From: Bromus sterilis
Lineage: Eukaryota > Streptophyta > Magnoliopsida > Poales > Poaceae
Direction: 5' to 3'
Assembly (NCBI GenBank): GCA_950022295.1
Contig: OX465597.1
Span: 59,259,016-59,323,015, forward strand
DNA: 64,000 nucleotides
The notes beneath the pieces were generated by a model. The model did no database searches and had not been told where the DNA came from. It saw nothing but the letters and a program-made list of their open reading frames with translations. Of the stretch, positions 1 to 11,787 are shown piece by piece. Position numbers and translations under genes: made by a program. Numbering within the stretch: position 1 is the stretch's first letter; each line of letters opens with the position of its first letter.

Positions 1-947
1 GGGCATCGGGCAGGCTAGACCGTAACCCGGATCGTCCCGGAACCTATCTAGATGGTTCCGGAACATTCGAGAACGGTCCCGGAAGGTCCTGGAAGTGCTC
101 CAGAAGGTTCCGGAATGTCCCGAAACGATCCCGAGAATGGTCCCGGCGGGTCATGGAAGGTTCTGGAAGATTCCGGAAGGTTCCACAAGGTTCCTGACAG
201 TACCATATGCACCCCACCACCCTTAGCCTTGGGGGGAAAGGCACCCCAAGGGGGCTGGCCGAAATTTAGGTGGTGGGGGCGCCACATGTGGGAGGAGTCC
301 TCCTTGGACTTAGACTCCCCGGTGGGAAGGTTTCCCTTTGGGAGGAGGAGTCCCAGGGGGACTCCACCAACCCCTATTGCGCCCCAAGGGCCTTCTGGCC
401 ACCTATATAATTAGGGGAGGGGGTGTGGGGCGCAGCACAACTTGACCCCAAGGCCTATGCGCCACCCTCCCTCCCTCTAAACCCCGTTGTTCCACAATTA
501 GACCCCGGTTTAGACGTTGTTCTAGATCGGAATCCGTTAGGGTTTTCTCCCTCTAGTTTTCTCGGTGGAGTACTTCTCTGGACGGTGGAGCGCTGCTGGA
601 TTGCTGCTACGGAACGTGTGGATACTAATAGAGGGATCATATCTTTGGTCCTTCTCCAAGGAGCTTCTTCTTCCTCGGACATCTTGTTCGAGGGACTTGC
701 TCGAGGGACTTGCTCGAGGGACTTGTGCGTGGGACGGATCGAGGTGCTTTTTCTTCCTCGGTGATCTTGATCGAGGGACTGTTTGTGGGACGATCCACGA
801 GATCTACTTCAACGAGCTACACCAACTCTACTTCCGCTACATCGGTTGGTGAGCCATGACCTAAAACCTTGTATGAATCTTCTTGGATGATCTTGGGTTC
901 TTGATTCGTAGGCCGAATTTTTTTGTTTTCTACTAGGTTTCCCAACA
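1..947 (+). mobile_element. 3' portion of a Copia-type LTR (truncated by window start)
   Basis: The right edge is the LTR terminus ending cccaaca at 947. A TATA-like stretch (tatataatta, about 401-410) lies upstream of a transcribed-looking segment, so the LTR points along the plus strand. The first 200 bp repeat the motif ggttccggaa and variants. Three copies of a ttgctcgagggac-like unit sit near 688-725. Both traits recall BARE/Angela-like Copia LTRs of Triticeae. No primer-binding site follows at 948, so this is a 3' LTR or solo LTR, not a 5' LTR. The family name is unresolved; the superfamily call is inference. Confidence 0.5.
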
Positions 948-1751
948 GGTAGTGCGTATAGGGAACGTCGACCCACTCAAGTCATCCACCTGACCATTAA
1001 GCATTTTTAATATTTTATGTCGGGACAACCGTTGTCGTTGCCCCTATCCGGGTGAGTCGCGGACAACGTCAACAGCCAGGTCCACCCCCATAACCAAAGG
1101 CGGTGGACGCCTACCCTGTCGTCCCACCAACTCGTGCAGTTACCAACAAGGTGAAGCGTCTCCTTAACTTATCTCGCGTGTGCTCTTTGACGAGTCCGAC
1201 TTTCGTATAACAGGGCATCTCACGGCCAACGAGCAAGGACCAGGCCCACGATGGTATCTGCCTGTCCTGTCGTCCTAATACAATCCCTGCGCGGGCAGCA
1301 TTGGGTCACCGACTCCTTACCTTTAAGGACACCAGTTGATTCAGGTGTCTACCATCAAGTGAAACCAGGAGGAATCACCCTCGATGGTACACTTGAAGAG
1401 GTTCGACCGAGACATCAGCGGAATGAACTAAAGAGGAGTATCCTCGTATCATCCCGGTGGTGCTACGCTACCGAGCCGGCGACGAGAGTGAAATACGAGT
1501 CCATCCACTCGTAAGTCAAACTTGAAGCGACTCGGAGAGTCTCATTGTTGTAGGTTACCTTGGGCGTCTGCTCTGTACCGTACCTGTTGTAGTTATAATA
1601 ATTCATACCCGCTTTCACTCCCCAGAGAGATCACGACCCGCTATCTAAACCTAGTTAACTAACAAGACGTAGGGCTAACTGTTGAATATTATATATATTT
1701 ATAAGGCAACATAGGACAAAGGAAGGTACATCAAGGGGCGACAAAAACAGG
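948..1751. other. Unassigned intergenic sequence
   Basis: About 0.8 kb without a convincing ORF, LTR terminus, TIR or RNA gene. It may be old retroelement leader or UTR, but no diagnostic motif supports that. Confidence 0.3.
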
Positions 1752-2374
1752 CTATGCAATAAAATAGGATTGTAACGTAGCAGCAGAAGTAACAATGCCT
1801 AGTGCAAGAAATGTACGGAAAAGATAGGCGAAATCTGGGGAAGGAGAATTGATCTGCTTGACTTGTAGCTCGACGGTAGAGGTACGGTCGTCGACCAAGT
1901 AGTCAATCAAAGGGGGAAGCACCGTCTGCGGTCGCAACATAGCGAGGAGGCCGTCGGCGAGCTCGGCATCGACCGACAGTGGACGCAGGTGACGAATTTT
2001 CCGGCGAGATGCGATGGCCGTGGAGGAGCTCGATGACGATGGCGTCGCGAATAGGGCGTCCCGGTTCGATTGACTTGATGGAGAGGAAGAGGAGGCCGTG
2101 GCGGTTCTGCTGGATGTGTTCGCACGGCCGGAGGTGGCCGTTGGCCACGACGACTACGGCGGCGCGGCGAGCTGCTCTGCGCGGGGAGCCAGAACCGAGG
2201 GAGGGAGGAGATGGGGATGGGGGTGGCGCCGTGAGAGGGAATGAGGGGGCGCGAGGCTCGGGGGTCATATACTCCAGAGGAGACGTGGGATGGCCGGCAG
2301 CGAGGCAGCCGTGGCCATGGCGCCATGGGATGGCTGACACGCACTATGAACAGGGGAGGGGAGGAAGAAGACAA
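1752..2374 (-). pseudogene. Gene-like GC-rich segment of unknown identity
   Basis: Read on the minus strand, this GC-rich block has partial open frames with protein-like composition in different phases. One contains DAIVIELLHGHRISPEN and another, ending at 1752, contains LPPLIDYLVDDRTSTVELQV followed by a hydrophobic tail. The change of frame around 1940-2000 suggests a frameshift or an unseen intron. I recognise no family. It could be a captured or decayed host gene fragment next to the CACTA end at 3061, or composition-driven noise. Confidence 0.2.
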
Positions 2375-2876
2375 GGGAGGTGAGAAGATAGGCTGGGCCG
2401 GGGTGGTTTGCCCAGGGCGCAGGATAGGTGTTTCCTTTTTTTTCTTTTATATTTTCTGTTGCATTTTGTCTCAAATTTAAATTATCCATCATTTGATTTT
2501 ATAAAAATGTGAAACTTGTTCCATTAATAATGTTGCATTTTATATTATTGTTAATAAAAATTTGGGACCTAGTAAAAGTAATTGGAACATTATTTATTCA
2601 TTAAGGAATTAAATGAGGTTGTATTTCTACTGTTTTAATTTATTTAACTTATTTAAACATTTTAATAAATCTCCATTTCTATATTATCATGACCTACTGA
2701 TTATTAGCCATTTTATAAAATTGGTTGCACCATTTATTGTTTAACTTTAATTTCCACTTTAATTTTTATGGAGTTTAATTGAGTTGGAATTTGAATGAGC
2801 ATGATCAAGCATTGCTAAACATGATGACTTGGCATATAACAAAAGTGATTACTGTAGCACTGACACCGGGGGTGTT
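2375..2876. other. AT-rich non-coding sequence
   Basis: AT-rich DNA with no ORF or terminal repeat that I can see. It may be interior of the CACTA element whose end lies at 3061. Confidence 0.3.
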
Positions 2877-3061
2877 ACGCGCCCCTCTTGTACATGGCGC
2901 TACTGTTAAGTAGCAGTAGCGCCCCTTTTATACAGGTGCTACTGCTAAAGGCCAGCAGTAGCGCCCCTCTTGTGCAGGGCGCTACTGCTAATTAGCAGTA
3001 ACGCCCCTTTTTTGAGGGCGCTACGGTTAAGCCTCTACCTATAAGCTTTTTTCTAGTCGTG
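2877..3061. mobile_element. CACTA transposon terminal region (subterminal repeats plus TIR)
   Basis: The right end reads ...gcttttttctagtcgtg, the inverse of a CACTA-type terminus (CACGACTAGAAAAAAGC). Inside it are four inverted or direct copies of a subterminal module built on gcagtagcgcccct and ggcgctactgcta, as expected for CACTA ends. No matching left terminus was found upstream, so the element is truncated or its left end has decayed. No transposase is visible. Confidence 0.55.
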
Positions 3062-3424
3062 TAAACTATAATCATCAATGCAGATTTATGTGTGAGAGAA
3101 GTCAATGCTAACATACTATCCTTTTACTAAGAAATCATACATACTTACGATCGAAACCCATAGCAAGCATCCACAATTACTAAAAATTTAGTAAAGTATA
3201 AATCCAACCATAACATTACGACCTATAGGTCCTCTTCATTTCATATGCAACTATTCACAAACTTATACACGGTAATATATATCGCTCCGACCATCCTACC
3301 TAAGTGAAATCATTACACAACGAAGCATCCCAAAGTGTGATCCACATATGTGCATGTTCATACAAAGGGCACAAAAGGATAATTAAAAATAATCATGCAA
3401 CTCAAATCATCAAGATCCAATGAA
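3062..3424 (-). mobile_element. Gypsy LTR remnant, left part
   Basis: Non-coding sequence continuous with 11788-12968 once the Copia element at 3430-11782 and its TSD are removed. The right part ends in a minus-strand TGATAC-type LTR terminus, so this is probably the distal part of the same old Gypsy LTR. The assignment of this part rests on continuity only. Confidence 0.35.
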
Positions 3425-3429
3425 CCATA
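3425..3429. repeat. Target-site duplication of Copia element 1 (left copy)
   Basis: ccata here is repeated exactly at 11783-11787 on the other side of the element. Confidence 0.85.
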
Positions 3430-5198
3430 TGTTGGATATATGCTCTAGAGGCAAATAATATATGATTATTCCAATATATCTAAGCAAGTTCATAACCAGT
3501 TTCATACCGTGCTAGAACTGTGTCAGTGAAACAATGATGCAGGTGTGGTATAGAAATCCCCAGAGTTCCTAGTTAGCCTCTACATCGATAACTAGTTCAT
3601 GGTCAACATGATGGTCGTGGTTTCGCGATCATGGACAATTAAGTCTCTTGACTATGAGGTCACCTCACTGGTTAAGTGACGTGATGAACATTGCCCAAGG
3701 TAAGCATTACAGCATGATCAAATCTTTTGAAGGTTCAGTGTTGTAATTACAGAACGTGGTAGACCGTTCTTTTGACCGTGAGTACGTGCATAATTGCTAT
3801 CTTCCCGGATGCTTTGACCTACATCCCACCACCTGACTGAAATATGCGGGTCATAACAGTTGTATCTTGGGTATTCCGTGGAGATATGTTGAGGAGTATT
3901 GTTACAAGAGCGGGATTTGTCAATCCATATAATGGATAGATACTCGGGGCCCACTCGGTGAGATTCCATCCATAAAACTACGCAGCGTGTGACTAGGTCA
4001 CGGGGATGAATATCACGGGAACGAGTGAATGAGGATTTGTTTAGAACGAGGTTGAACCAGACATAGGATGTCATTGATCGAATCTCGGAACAATCCAGTA
4101 TCGCTGACAAAGGGAATGCTATACGACGTACGATCCAATCGGTGTTGATATCCGGAATGCACAGGGGTCATTATGGGCATCCAGGTCCCGCTGATGATCA
4201 TTGACCGTAGCCTCATCTCGGTCATTACTGGAGTGTTCTCGGACCGTAGGGTAACACACTTAAGGGCTCGATGAAATCGAAGACCTTTTCGGAACTGTCG
4301 GAGTTACCGGAGAATAAGAGAGAACTCCGAAATGATTTCGGAGGGGAGACGGAAAAGTTATGTGGTTCCGAATTGTTCGGAAAGTTATTTAGATATATTT
4401 TATTATTTAATTAATGAATTAAATATTAAAATATAATTTAAATAATTTATGGAATAATATTCTTTTTTGATTTTTTGTTTTTTCTTTGAGAAAGAAGAAA
4501 GAAAAAAAATAAAATAAAAAAAAGGACAAGTGGCGCCGTGGGCCATGGGGCCCATTGGCCACCACGGCCACATGCGCCTAGCCCCTTGTGGCCGGCGGCC
4601 ATGGGCAGCCCTTGCGTGGGCGTGTGCACAACTAGCACATGTGGTACTAAGTTTAGTACCACATCGCTAGTTGACAGGCATACGCGTCCGGTTTTCCCCT
4701 ATATATAGATATGGAGGGTGCCCCTTTTTTCACAACAGAAAATTCCAGAAAAATACAGATAAATTCTGTAGATCTCTCTCTCCCTATTTCTCCCTCCTAT
4801 GAGCGGACTCCCCTTGTTTGGAGTCTGCATTGGGTTGGGGATGTCTCCACTATACGCACGCCGTCGTGCTGCTGAAACTCTGGTTCCGGAGGTCTGCTTC
4901 CGTCACCTTCGCTGGATCGGAGAACGGAGGTCGTCATCGAGTCTCGTATGTGTGCGAGTACTACGAGGTGCTACACGTGTGGCACTACACCCATCCGGGT
5001 GCTCAACACAGCCAGGGGGCTGTGAACCTTGTTTGGCTACATCAACCACGTTTGCGGGAACGTTTCCCGCGCAACGGACTACACCCCGAGGTATGTTATT
5101 TCCGCACTACTTTCCATTACGGTAATACGGCTAGCTAGATCTTGGGTTATGGGAACGCTAGTTAGAAAAATTTGTGTTTTCTGCTGCGAACCCCAACA
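3430..5198 (+). repeat. 5' LTR of Copia element 1
   Basis: 1769 bp, TG...CA ends. A TATA-like tatatatag lies at about 4702, upstream of a GC-rich transcribed segment. A poly-purine/poly-pyrimidine stretch lies near 4463-4525. The LTR plan matches BARE-like Copia LTRs. Confidence 0.9.
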
Positions 5199-5212
5199 GT
5201 GGTATCATGAGC
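5199..5212 (+). other. Primer-binding site of Copia element 1
   Basis: gtggtatcatgagc directly follows the 5' LTR. It resembles the initiator-tRNA-Met complement TGGTATCAGAGC with a one-base insertion. The identical 14-mer serves the other large Copia element (58401-58414, minus strand). Confidence 0.75.
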
Positions 5213-6269
5213 TAGGTCTATGCTTAGTATTACTGTACGGATAGAACACATCGGGGATGTGGGCGTTGATTGTATGATTGTTACCCTCTCACGTGTACTT
5301 GTTCACATCTGCGGCATTGTTTGATGAAGCGGACCCCGACCGACCTTACGCGTATGCTTACGCGAGACTGGTTCCACGCTTGACATGCGGCTTGTACAGT
5401 ATAAAGTGGCTGGGGGGTGTCTGTCTCTCTACTTTAGCGGATGTGGCATTTGCAACGGAGGGCCCCGTGCGGGGTGTAATAGAGACAATCGTATGGTTGA
5501 CGTTGTGGTTGACTCGTAGGTTAAAACCTGTTTAACTATGAAAGCCCTAGCAGCCACGTAAAACTTGCAATATACAACTAGACCATCTAAACCTTGTATT
5601 TCTAAGTGGGGGCTATCTTTCGTTTGTTTGTGATGTAGCGATAGCTTTGCTATGTGTTACTAGTAAGTAGTAATCGTCATCATAAAACAAACTAAAATGG
5701 AGACAATGTAGACTTAGTGTTGCCATAGCTCAGACATCTTAAAACTTGCTAGTATAGGATACACGACAGTAGCATGTGATAAGATGATCCCTTAACAAAG
5801 CCAAACACAAGTATTCTACCGAAGTGTGCACCGCCTGGAAGGTTCTCCCATATGGCTTGATGCTCCGTACATACCGGAGTTGTCCTACATATTAAATGGA
5901 GTTCGCATGAGGTTGGGTTCGGCAAGCCTGGCATATGCAGATATGGCCTTGCTGAGCAGCATATAACATGGAGGTTAATTTGGCGAGCCTAGCATATGCA
6001 GATATGGCCTCGGAATACTAGAGATCAAAAGATCGAGCATGAGTCACAGTACATATAAGATAATGTGATCGCACAAGTTGTTGTCTACCTTTGAAACTGA
6101 CCCGTCGGCCGTGTGATATTCGAGGTCGGGCAGTGAATCTGGATCATGTAATCACTAAAACTTCCTAGGGATGAATTGTTTTAGTGCGAGCTCATTTATA
6201 ATATGATTATATGAACTCATTGTTGTGAACTAGTCTTAATTGTGTTCCTTGCAATTATGTTTGTAGAAA
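5213..6269 (+). other. Leader (5' UTR) of Copia element 1
   Basis: Non-coding. Blocks at about 5280-5490 and 5820-5950 are recognisably homologous to the leader of the Copia element at 57446-58400 read on its own strand. They share, for example, tgatgaagcgg followed by cgaccttacgcg, and a block with ggttctc and ggtgc. A short module ending gcatatgcagatatggcct occurs twice (about 5930-5950 and 5992-6012), indicating a local duplication. Confidence 0.5.
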
Positions 6270-7058
6270 ATGGATAGTACCCAGTACCTTGAAATAGTTT
6301 TCCTTCTTACATGGTGAAAGACTTAAAGAAAATGGGTCAAACTTTGCTGACTGGTACTTACGCCTTAGGACGTCGCTCAAGAGAGCAAACATCTTGTTTA
6401 CAATAGAAGTGCATGTGGAAGAACATCCGGACGATCATGTTGGCGATCAAGGGATACTTGATCATTATGCTCGCCGACAAAAATGCTCCGTAGTCAGGAA
6501 TGTCATGATCTTCAGCATGTCAGAAGTTTTTGGGCATACAGTTTCAGGACACTGGCTCATATGACATGATGGACACGCTAAAGACAATGTTCGTACGTGA
6601 GTTCAGAGTTGCCAGATTTGAGTTAGAAAGCAAGTTTCTATCTACAAAGATGGAAGAACGCACAAGCCTTGTTGATAACTTGGACAGGATGCATGAGATG
6701 TACCTGACCCTGGTGGAGGACTATGAATATTGGACAATGAACGAAAGCACCACAGAAGAGTTTGCAATAAACACGTTATTGCACTCACTCCCTCCGAGTT
6801 ATGGTGATTATGTTCATAGCTATGTCGGAAGAGGAGCTAATATGAGTCTCCAGAACTTCATGACTGATCTCTTGGCCGCGGACATTGCTCCTATCGAGGA
6901 TGCAGAAGTCGTGGATGGAGAAGGTATATACTTGATATACTTTATAAATGTTTATTCCCTTATACAACATTTGCAGTAAATGAGTATTTGATACTTATTC
7001 TGTTTTATGAAAACAGGACCTGCCGTTGCATGGACGGGAAGAGGTGAAATCGAGGATT
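6270..7058 (+). pseudogene. Broken Copia gag
   Basis: The ATG at 6270 is followed by stops after a few codons. The gag-like reading then resumes in other frames: GSNFADWYLRLRTSLKRANI at about 6337, then an open segment 6530-6979 containing LPPSYGDYVHSYVGRG, the helix-rich core typical of Copia gag (UBN2 type). The neighbouring intact Copia gag has the equivalent blocks TNFTNWFRTLRI and LPPSYKGFV. At least two frameshifts break it and no zinc knuckle follows. A GT...AG interval at 6924-7016 could be an intron; joining across it stays open for about 14 codons to a stop near 7058. Confidence 0.7.
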
Positions 7059-10000
7059 GATGGATATCAAGTAAGTTGATGGCCAGCATGGATTCCGCCG
7101 AGACATCTATCATAGGAGATACTTAGAGTATTAGATAAATCTTATGTAATCATTATAGTATGAACACTTAGTTGTGTGTCTTGCATCTCGCGAGACAAAG
7201 TTATTCATGTAATGAGACAAGTCAGTTGTTCCATCTTTATGAATAAAAGTGTGCTTATACTTTGATTATGTCTTGATTTATGATATGATAGAAAGCATTT
7301 ATAATACTGCTATTATTTTCAAGAAATATTCAATGATTAATGATAAAGTTGTCTTGATTATAACAAGTCAAAGATTTGATTGCATGAGGTGGCTTCATAA
7401 CTGATGAATTCATTAAATGTATGATCTATTAACTTGTGAGTTCATTATCGAATGAAAATCATAACTTGATTGCATGAGATGGATTAGATACACGATCTAT
7501 GAACCTCTGCAATAAATATAACCATGACAAGGTTCTAGCAAGTAGAACTTGTGCCAATCATTATACATAAATGATGTACTAAATGGGCACGTGAGTTATC
7601 ATTAAAGACTTCATATGATTAATTGAAAGTTGTATTCAATTGAGATCATAAAACTGAGATTCAGGAATCACAGTGAGAAGTGAGAATACAAGGATACATA
7701 TCACTACGCTACGATCCGAAGTGATAAGTATTGATATTGACATAATGGGAGACTTGTGGAAGTTGTACCACAAACTACGATGGAAGTTGAAAGTACTAGA
7801 CTACTTAAACCACTCGTAGTCATACTAAACCGTAGTATGGTCTAAACATTCTTTTCCCTAGCACTATAGTTATTGTCGAATAAGGTTGTTTAATTCATTA
7901 AGTTAAAACACCCCCTTCATGAATAGGAAACCATCCTGAATCTAACGAGACATGATAGCTCCATAACTGATGGTGTTATAAGGTTTCTTAAAAGAAATAA
8001 TTTCTTTGTAATAAAACTACAAGCAATTGAAATTACATATTCTCCCCGAATAGCAAAATGTGTATTGCTTGATTGGTAATGTGAGAAGAAGTCTCTCGAC
8101 ACGGATCCAATGGGAGATAATGGAAACTTTGACCAGGGTATTGGACCTTGCCTTCAGAATATCAGAGTATTGCAACGGAAGCATGTTCCGCTGTAATGAC
8201 ACTGTATAAGGAAGGATATGCCATAGATGATTGATCTTGGTATATGAATTGAAGCCATTGTTGAATTTCGAAGGTTGTCATGAATACGTTCTGTACAGAA
8301 CAATAATCATGAGTCTTCTTAATAAAACAATACAGAATAACATTGCTTGATACACAAAGGAATGATGGTAGCCTAGAACACGAGGAGAAATGAAATAATA
8401 TTGAGTTACATATAGGATGGCTCACGTCCCGTGAAATAAATCGGTTATTTCATATTCTCGACAAACTGGAGAGTTATTGAGAATAATGTAATGGGCATAA
8501 GGCATTATTTGGTTATGACCAAAGTTCAATGGTGATTGACTACGGAAACGTAGGAATACTTTAATCAATAAAATATTTCATTTACACTACGATGGACCAT
8601 AGCCTGAAATTGCATCTCAGTCAAATTTGGGATTTGAAAGAGAATTGCAATGGGCATGACGAAGGTTACTTCGTTAAAAGGATGGACTATAGTGCCTTAA
8701 GACAGGAACCCTCAACCTTGATTTGATCAAGTGATTTTGTGATGACCAAAATATTGAGTAGGCCTGCAGTTTCATGAAACTGAGTGGGAGCTTTGAAGAC
8801 TTCCCGGAAACTTGGAATGCAGAGGGCATTTTCTGAGTGGGAGCTTTGGAAGCATTGTCATTATGTGAGACATAGTGAACAATAAAATGACTTGATGAAA
8901 GCTGAACCACAAATATATGAGTATATGATTGATATATTTGAGTGGGAGCATGATCATTGTCTCAAACATATATGCATTGATATGTGTGAAGAATGATCTC
9001 ATATGTATATATATGGATATGCATTGATTGTGTATATAGAGAATCGTCTTATATACATATGTGCATTATGATATATATAGAGCATAAGGCAAATAAAATA
9101 CAAGATTGCAAGAATCTTCTTTTATGTGAAATACCAACACATTACACGTTGAAATCTATATGAGTAGATTAAGATACGGATAATGAAACGAAGTGAAGGT
9201 TGGAATAATCTTCTAGACAAGAAACGGGTTCTTGTGGCTAGAAATTATATAATGGATGAAATCCAAATATCACAAGCAATGTCTTGATGGAAGAATAGAG
9301 ATGCACCATGTACTGGACATGTGATCTTATATGTTCTTGACATATGATTCTATCATATAACATGCATTGTGAATCCAACAACATAATGACTCAAAAGTTC
9401 TTGGAAGAAGAACAGATTCCGATGTGCTTTAGGAGTAAAACACAGAATCTGAATAAAGTCCATGATTTCAGTATATGAGGAATACTGAGGACTGTTCTCT
9501 AAAATATAGAAAGGATAATAGACTTGAATGTAATGCAAGATTACAATTGCAAGCCATATTATGGGTCTATATGGAGACATCACCAAAGACATGAAAGAAA
9601 TGTGAGCAAAATTCACGGCACTAAAAACATAATACTACTTAAGAAAGTAGATGTATGGATAAAAGTTTAGCGTTAGAAGTATTGGACTTCTGGTTGAGTG
9701 TATTTCCCAGTATATATGACTATGGATGAGTCTTCTAAAGACTGAACCAAGAGATCATTGAAGGATACTGTGAAATAATAGTCTCACTCTCCCGCGAAAC
9801 TTATATCCAACCATTATATGATAATGAGTGGTATGTCAAAAGAGCTTTTGACCTGTACCAGTTGCAAAGGAAACATACGAATCTGAAATGGTGCAGTTCG
9901 TTGATGAAACCTCTTCCATGAGCATGCTTGATCAATGAACACTTATGTGATAAGATGATTATGATCGGAAAAATGCAGCTAGATTATTAGCACTCTAGTG
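7059..10000 (+). other. Decayed or replaced pol interior of Copia element 1
   Basis: About 2.9 kb with no long ORF. Short islands match conserved pol codons of the other Copia element: gaaactgagtgggagct near 8775 (the Lys-Leu-Ser-Gly-Ser codons before the reverse-transcriptase YVDD motif) and aaacctcttcca near 9907 (the Thr-Lys-Pro-Leu-Pro codons at the end of RNase H). The gagtgggag motif recurs near 8836 and 8940. This suggests strong decay or repeated rearrangement of pol, not a simple deletion. Confidence 0.5.
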
Positions 10001-10012
10001 CAAGTGGGAGAC
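10001..10012 (+). other. Polypurine tract of Copia element 1
   Basis: caagtgggagac directly precedes the 3' LTR. The same tract occurs in inverse at 53383-53400 in the second Copia element. Confidence 0.75.
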
Positions 10013-11782
10013 TGTTGGATATATGCTCTAGACGCAAATAATATATGATTATTCCAATATATCTAAGCAAGTTCATAACCAGTTTCATACCGTGCTAGAA
10101 CTGTGTCAGTGAAACAATGATGCAGGTGTAGTATAGAAATCCCCAGAGTTCCTAGTTAGCCTCTACATCGATAACTAGTTCATGGTCAACATGATGGTCG
10201 TGGTTTCGCGATCATGGACAATCAAGTCTCTTGACTATGAGGTCACCTCACTGGTTAAGTGACGTGATGAACATTACCCAAAGTAAGCATTACAGCATGA
10301 TCAAATCTTTTGAAGGTTCAGTGTTGTAATTACAGAACGTGGTAGACCGTTCCTTTGACCGTGAGTACGTCCATAATTGCTATCTTCCCGGATGCTTTGA
10401 CCTACATCCCACCACCTGACTGAAATATGCGGGTCATAACGGTTGTATCTTGGGTATTCCGTGGAGATATGTTGAGGAGTATTGTTACAAGAGCGGGATT
10501 TGTCAATCCATATAATGGATAGATACTCGGGGCCCACTCGGTGAGATTCCATCCATAAAGCTGCGCAGCGTGTGACTAGGTCACGGGGATGAATATCACG
10601 GGAACGAGTGAATGAGGATTTGTTCAGAACGAGGTTGAACCAGACATAGGATGTCATTGATCGAATCTCGGAACAATCCAGTAACGCTAACAAAGGGAAT
10701 GCTATACGACGTAAGGTCCAATCGGTGTTGATATCCGGAATGCACAGGGGTCATTATGGGCATCCAGGTCCCACTGATGATCATTGACCGCAGCCTCATC
10801 TCGGTCATGACTGGAGTGTTCTCGGACCGTAGGGTAACACACTTAAGGGCTCGATGAAATCGGAGACCTTTTCGGAACTGTCGGAGTTACCGGAGAATAA
10901 GAGAGAACTCCAAAATCGTTTCGGAGGGGAGACGGAAAAGTTTCGTGGTTCCGAATTATTCGAAAAGTTATTTAGATATGTTTTATTATTTAATTAATGA
11001 ATTAAATATTAAAATATAATTTAAATAATTTATGGAATAATATTATTTTTTGATTTTTTGTTTTTTCTTTGAGAAAGAAGAAAAAAAAAGAATAAAAGAA
11101 AAAAAAGGGACAAGTGGCGCCATGGGCCATGGGGCCCATTGGCCACCACGGCCACATGCGCCTAGCCCCTTGTGGCCGGCGGCCATGGGCAGCCCTTGCG
11201 TGGGCGTGTGCACAACTAGCACATGTGGTACTAAGTTTAGTACCACATCGCTAGTTGACAGGCATACGCGTCCGGTTTTCCCCTATATATAGATAGGGAG
11301 GGTGCCTCTTTTTTCACAACAGAAAATTCCAGAAAAATACAGATAAATTCTGTAGATCTCTCTCTCCCTATTTCTCCCTCCTATGAGCGGACTCCCCTTG
11401 TTTGGAGTCTGCACTGGGTTGGGGATGTCTCCACTATACGCACGCCGTCGTGCTGCTGAAACTCTGGTTCCGGAGGTCTGCTTCCGTCACCTCCGCTGGA
11501 TCGGAGAACGGAGGTCGTCATCGAGTCTCGTATGTGTGCGAGTACTACGAGGTGCTACACGTGTGGCACTACACCCATCCGGGTGCTCAATATAGCCAGG
11601 GGGCTGTGAACTTTGATCGGCTACATCAACAACATTTGCGGGAACGTTTCCCGCGCAACGGACTACACACCGAGGTATGTTATTTCCGCACTACTTTCCG
11701 TTACGGTAATACGGCTAGCTAGATCTTGGGTTATGGAAACGCTAGTTAGAAAAAAATTTGTTTTCTGCTGCGAACCACAACA
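10013..11782 (+). repeat. 3' LTR of Copia element 1
   Basis: 1770 bp, nearly identical to 3430-5198 and followed by the TSD ccata at 11783-11787. Confidence 0.9.
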
Positions 11783-11787
11783 CCATA

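Larger units (their letters stand above)
3430..11782 (+). mobile_element. Complete non-autonomous Copia LTR retrotransposon (element 1)
   Basis: An 8.35-kb element with two LTRs of about 1.77 kb (3430-5198 and 10013-11782), both starting tgttggatatatgctctag and ending aaca. It has a primer-binding site at 5199-5212, a polypurine tract at 10001-10012 and an exact 5-bp TSD. Its only substantial coding sequence is a broken gag at about 6270-7058. The rest of the interior has short islands matching conserved Copia pol codons but no open pol. By eye the LTRs differ at about 45-50 sites (roughly 97% identity). It is integrated in an older Gypsy LTR. Its leader resembles that of the Copia element at 51674-60122. 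Confidence 0.9.
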
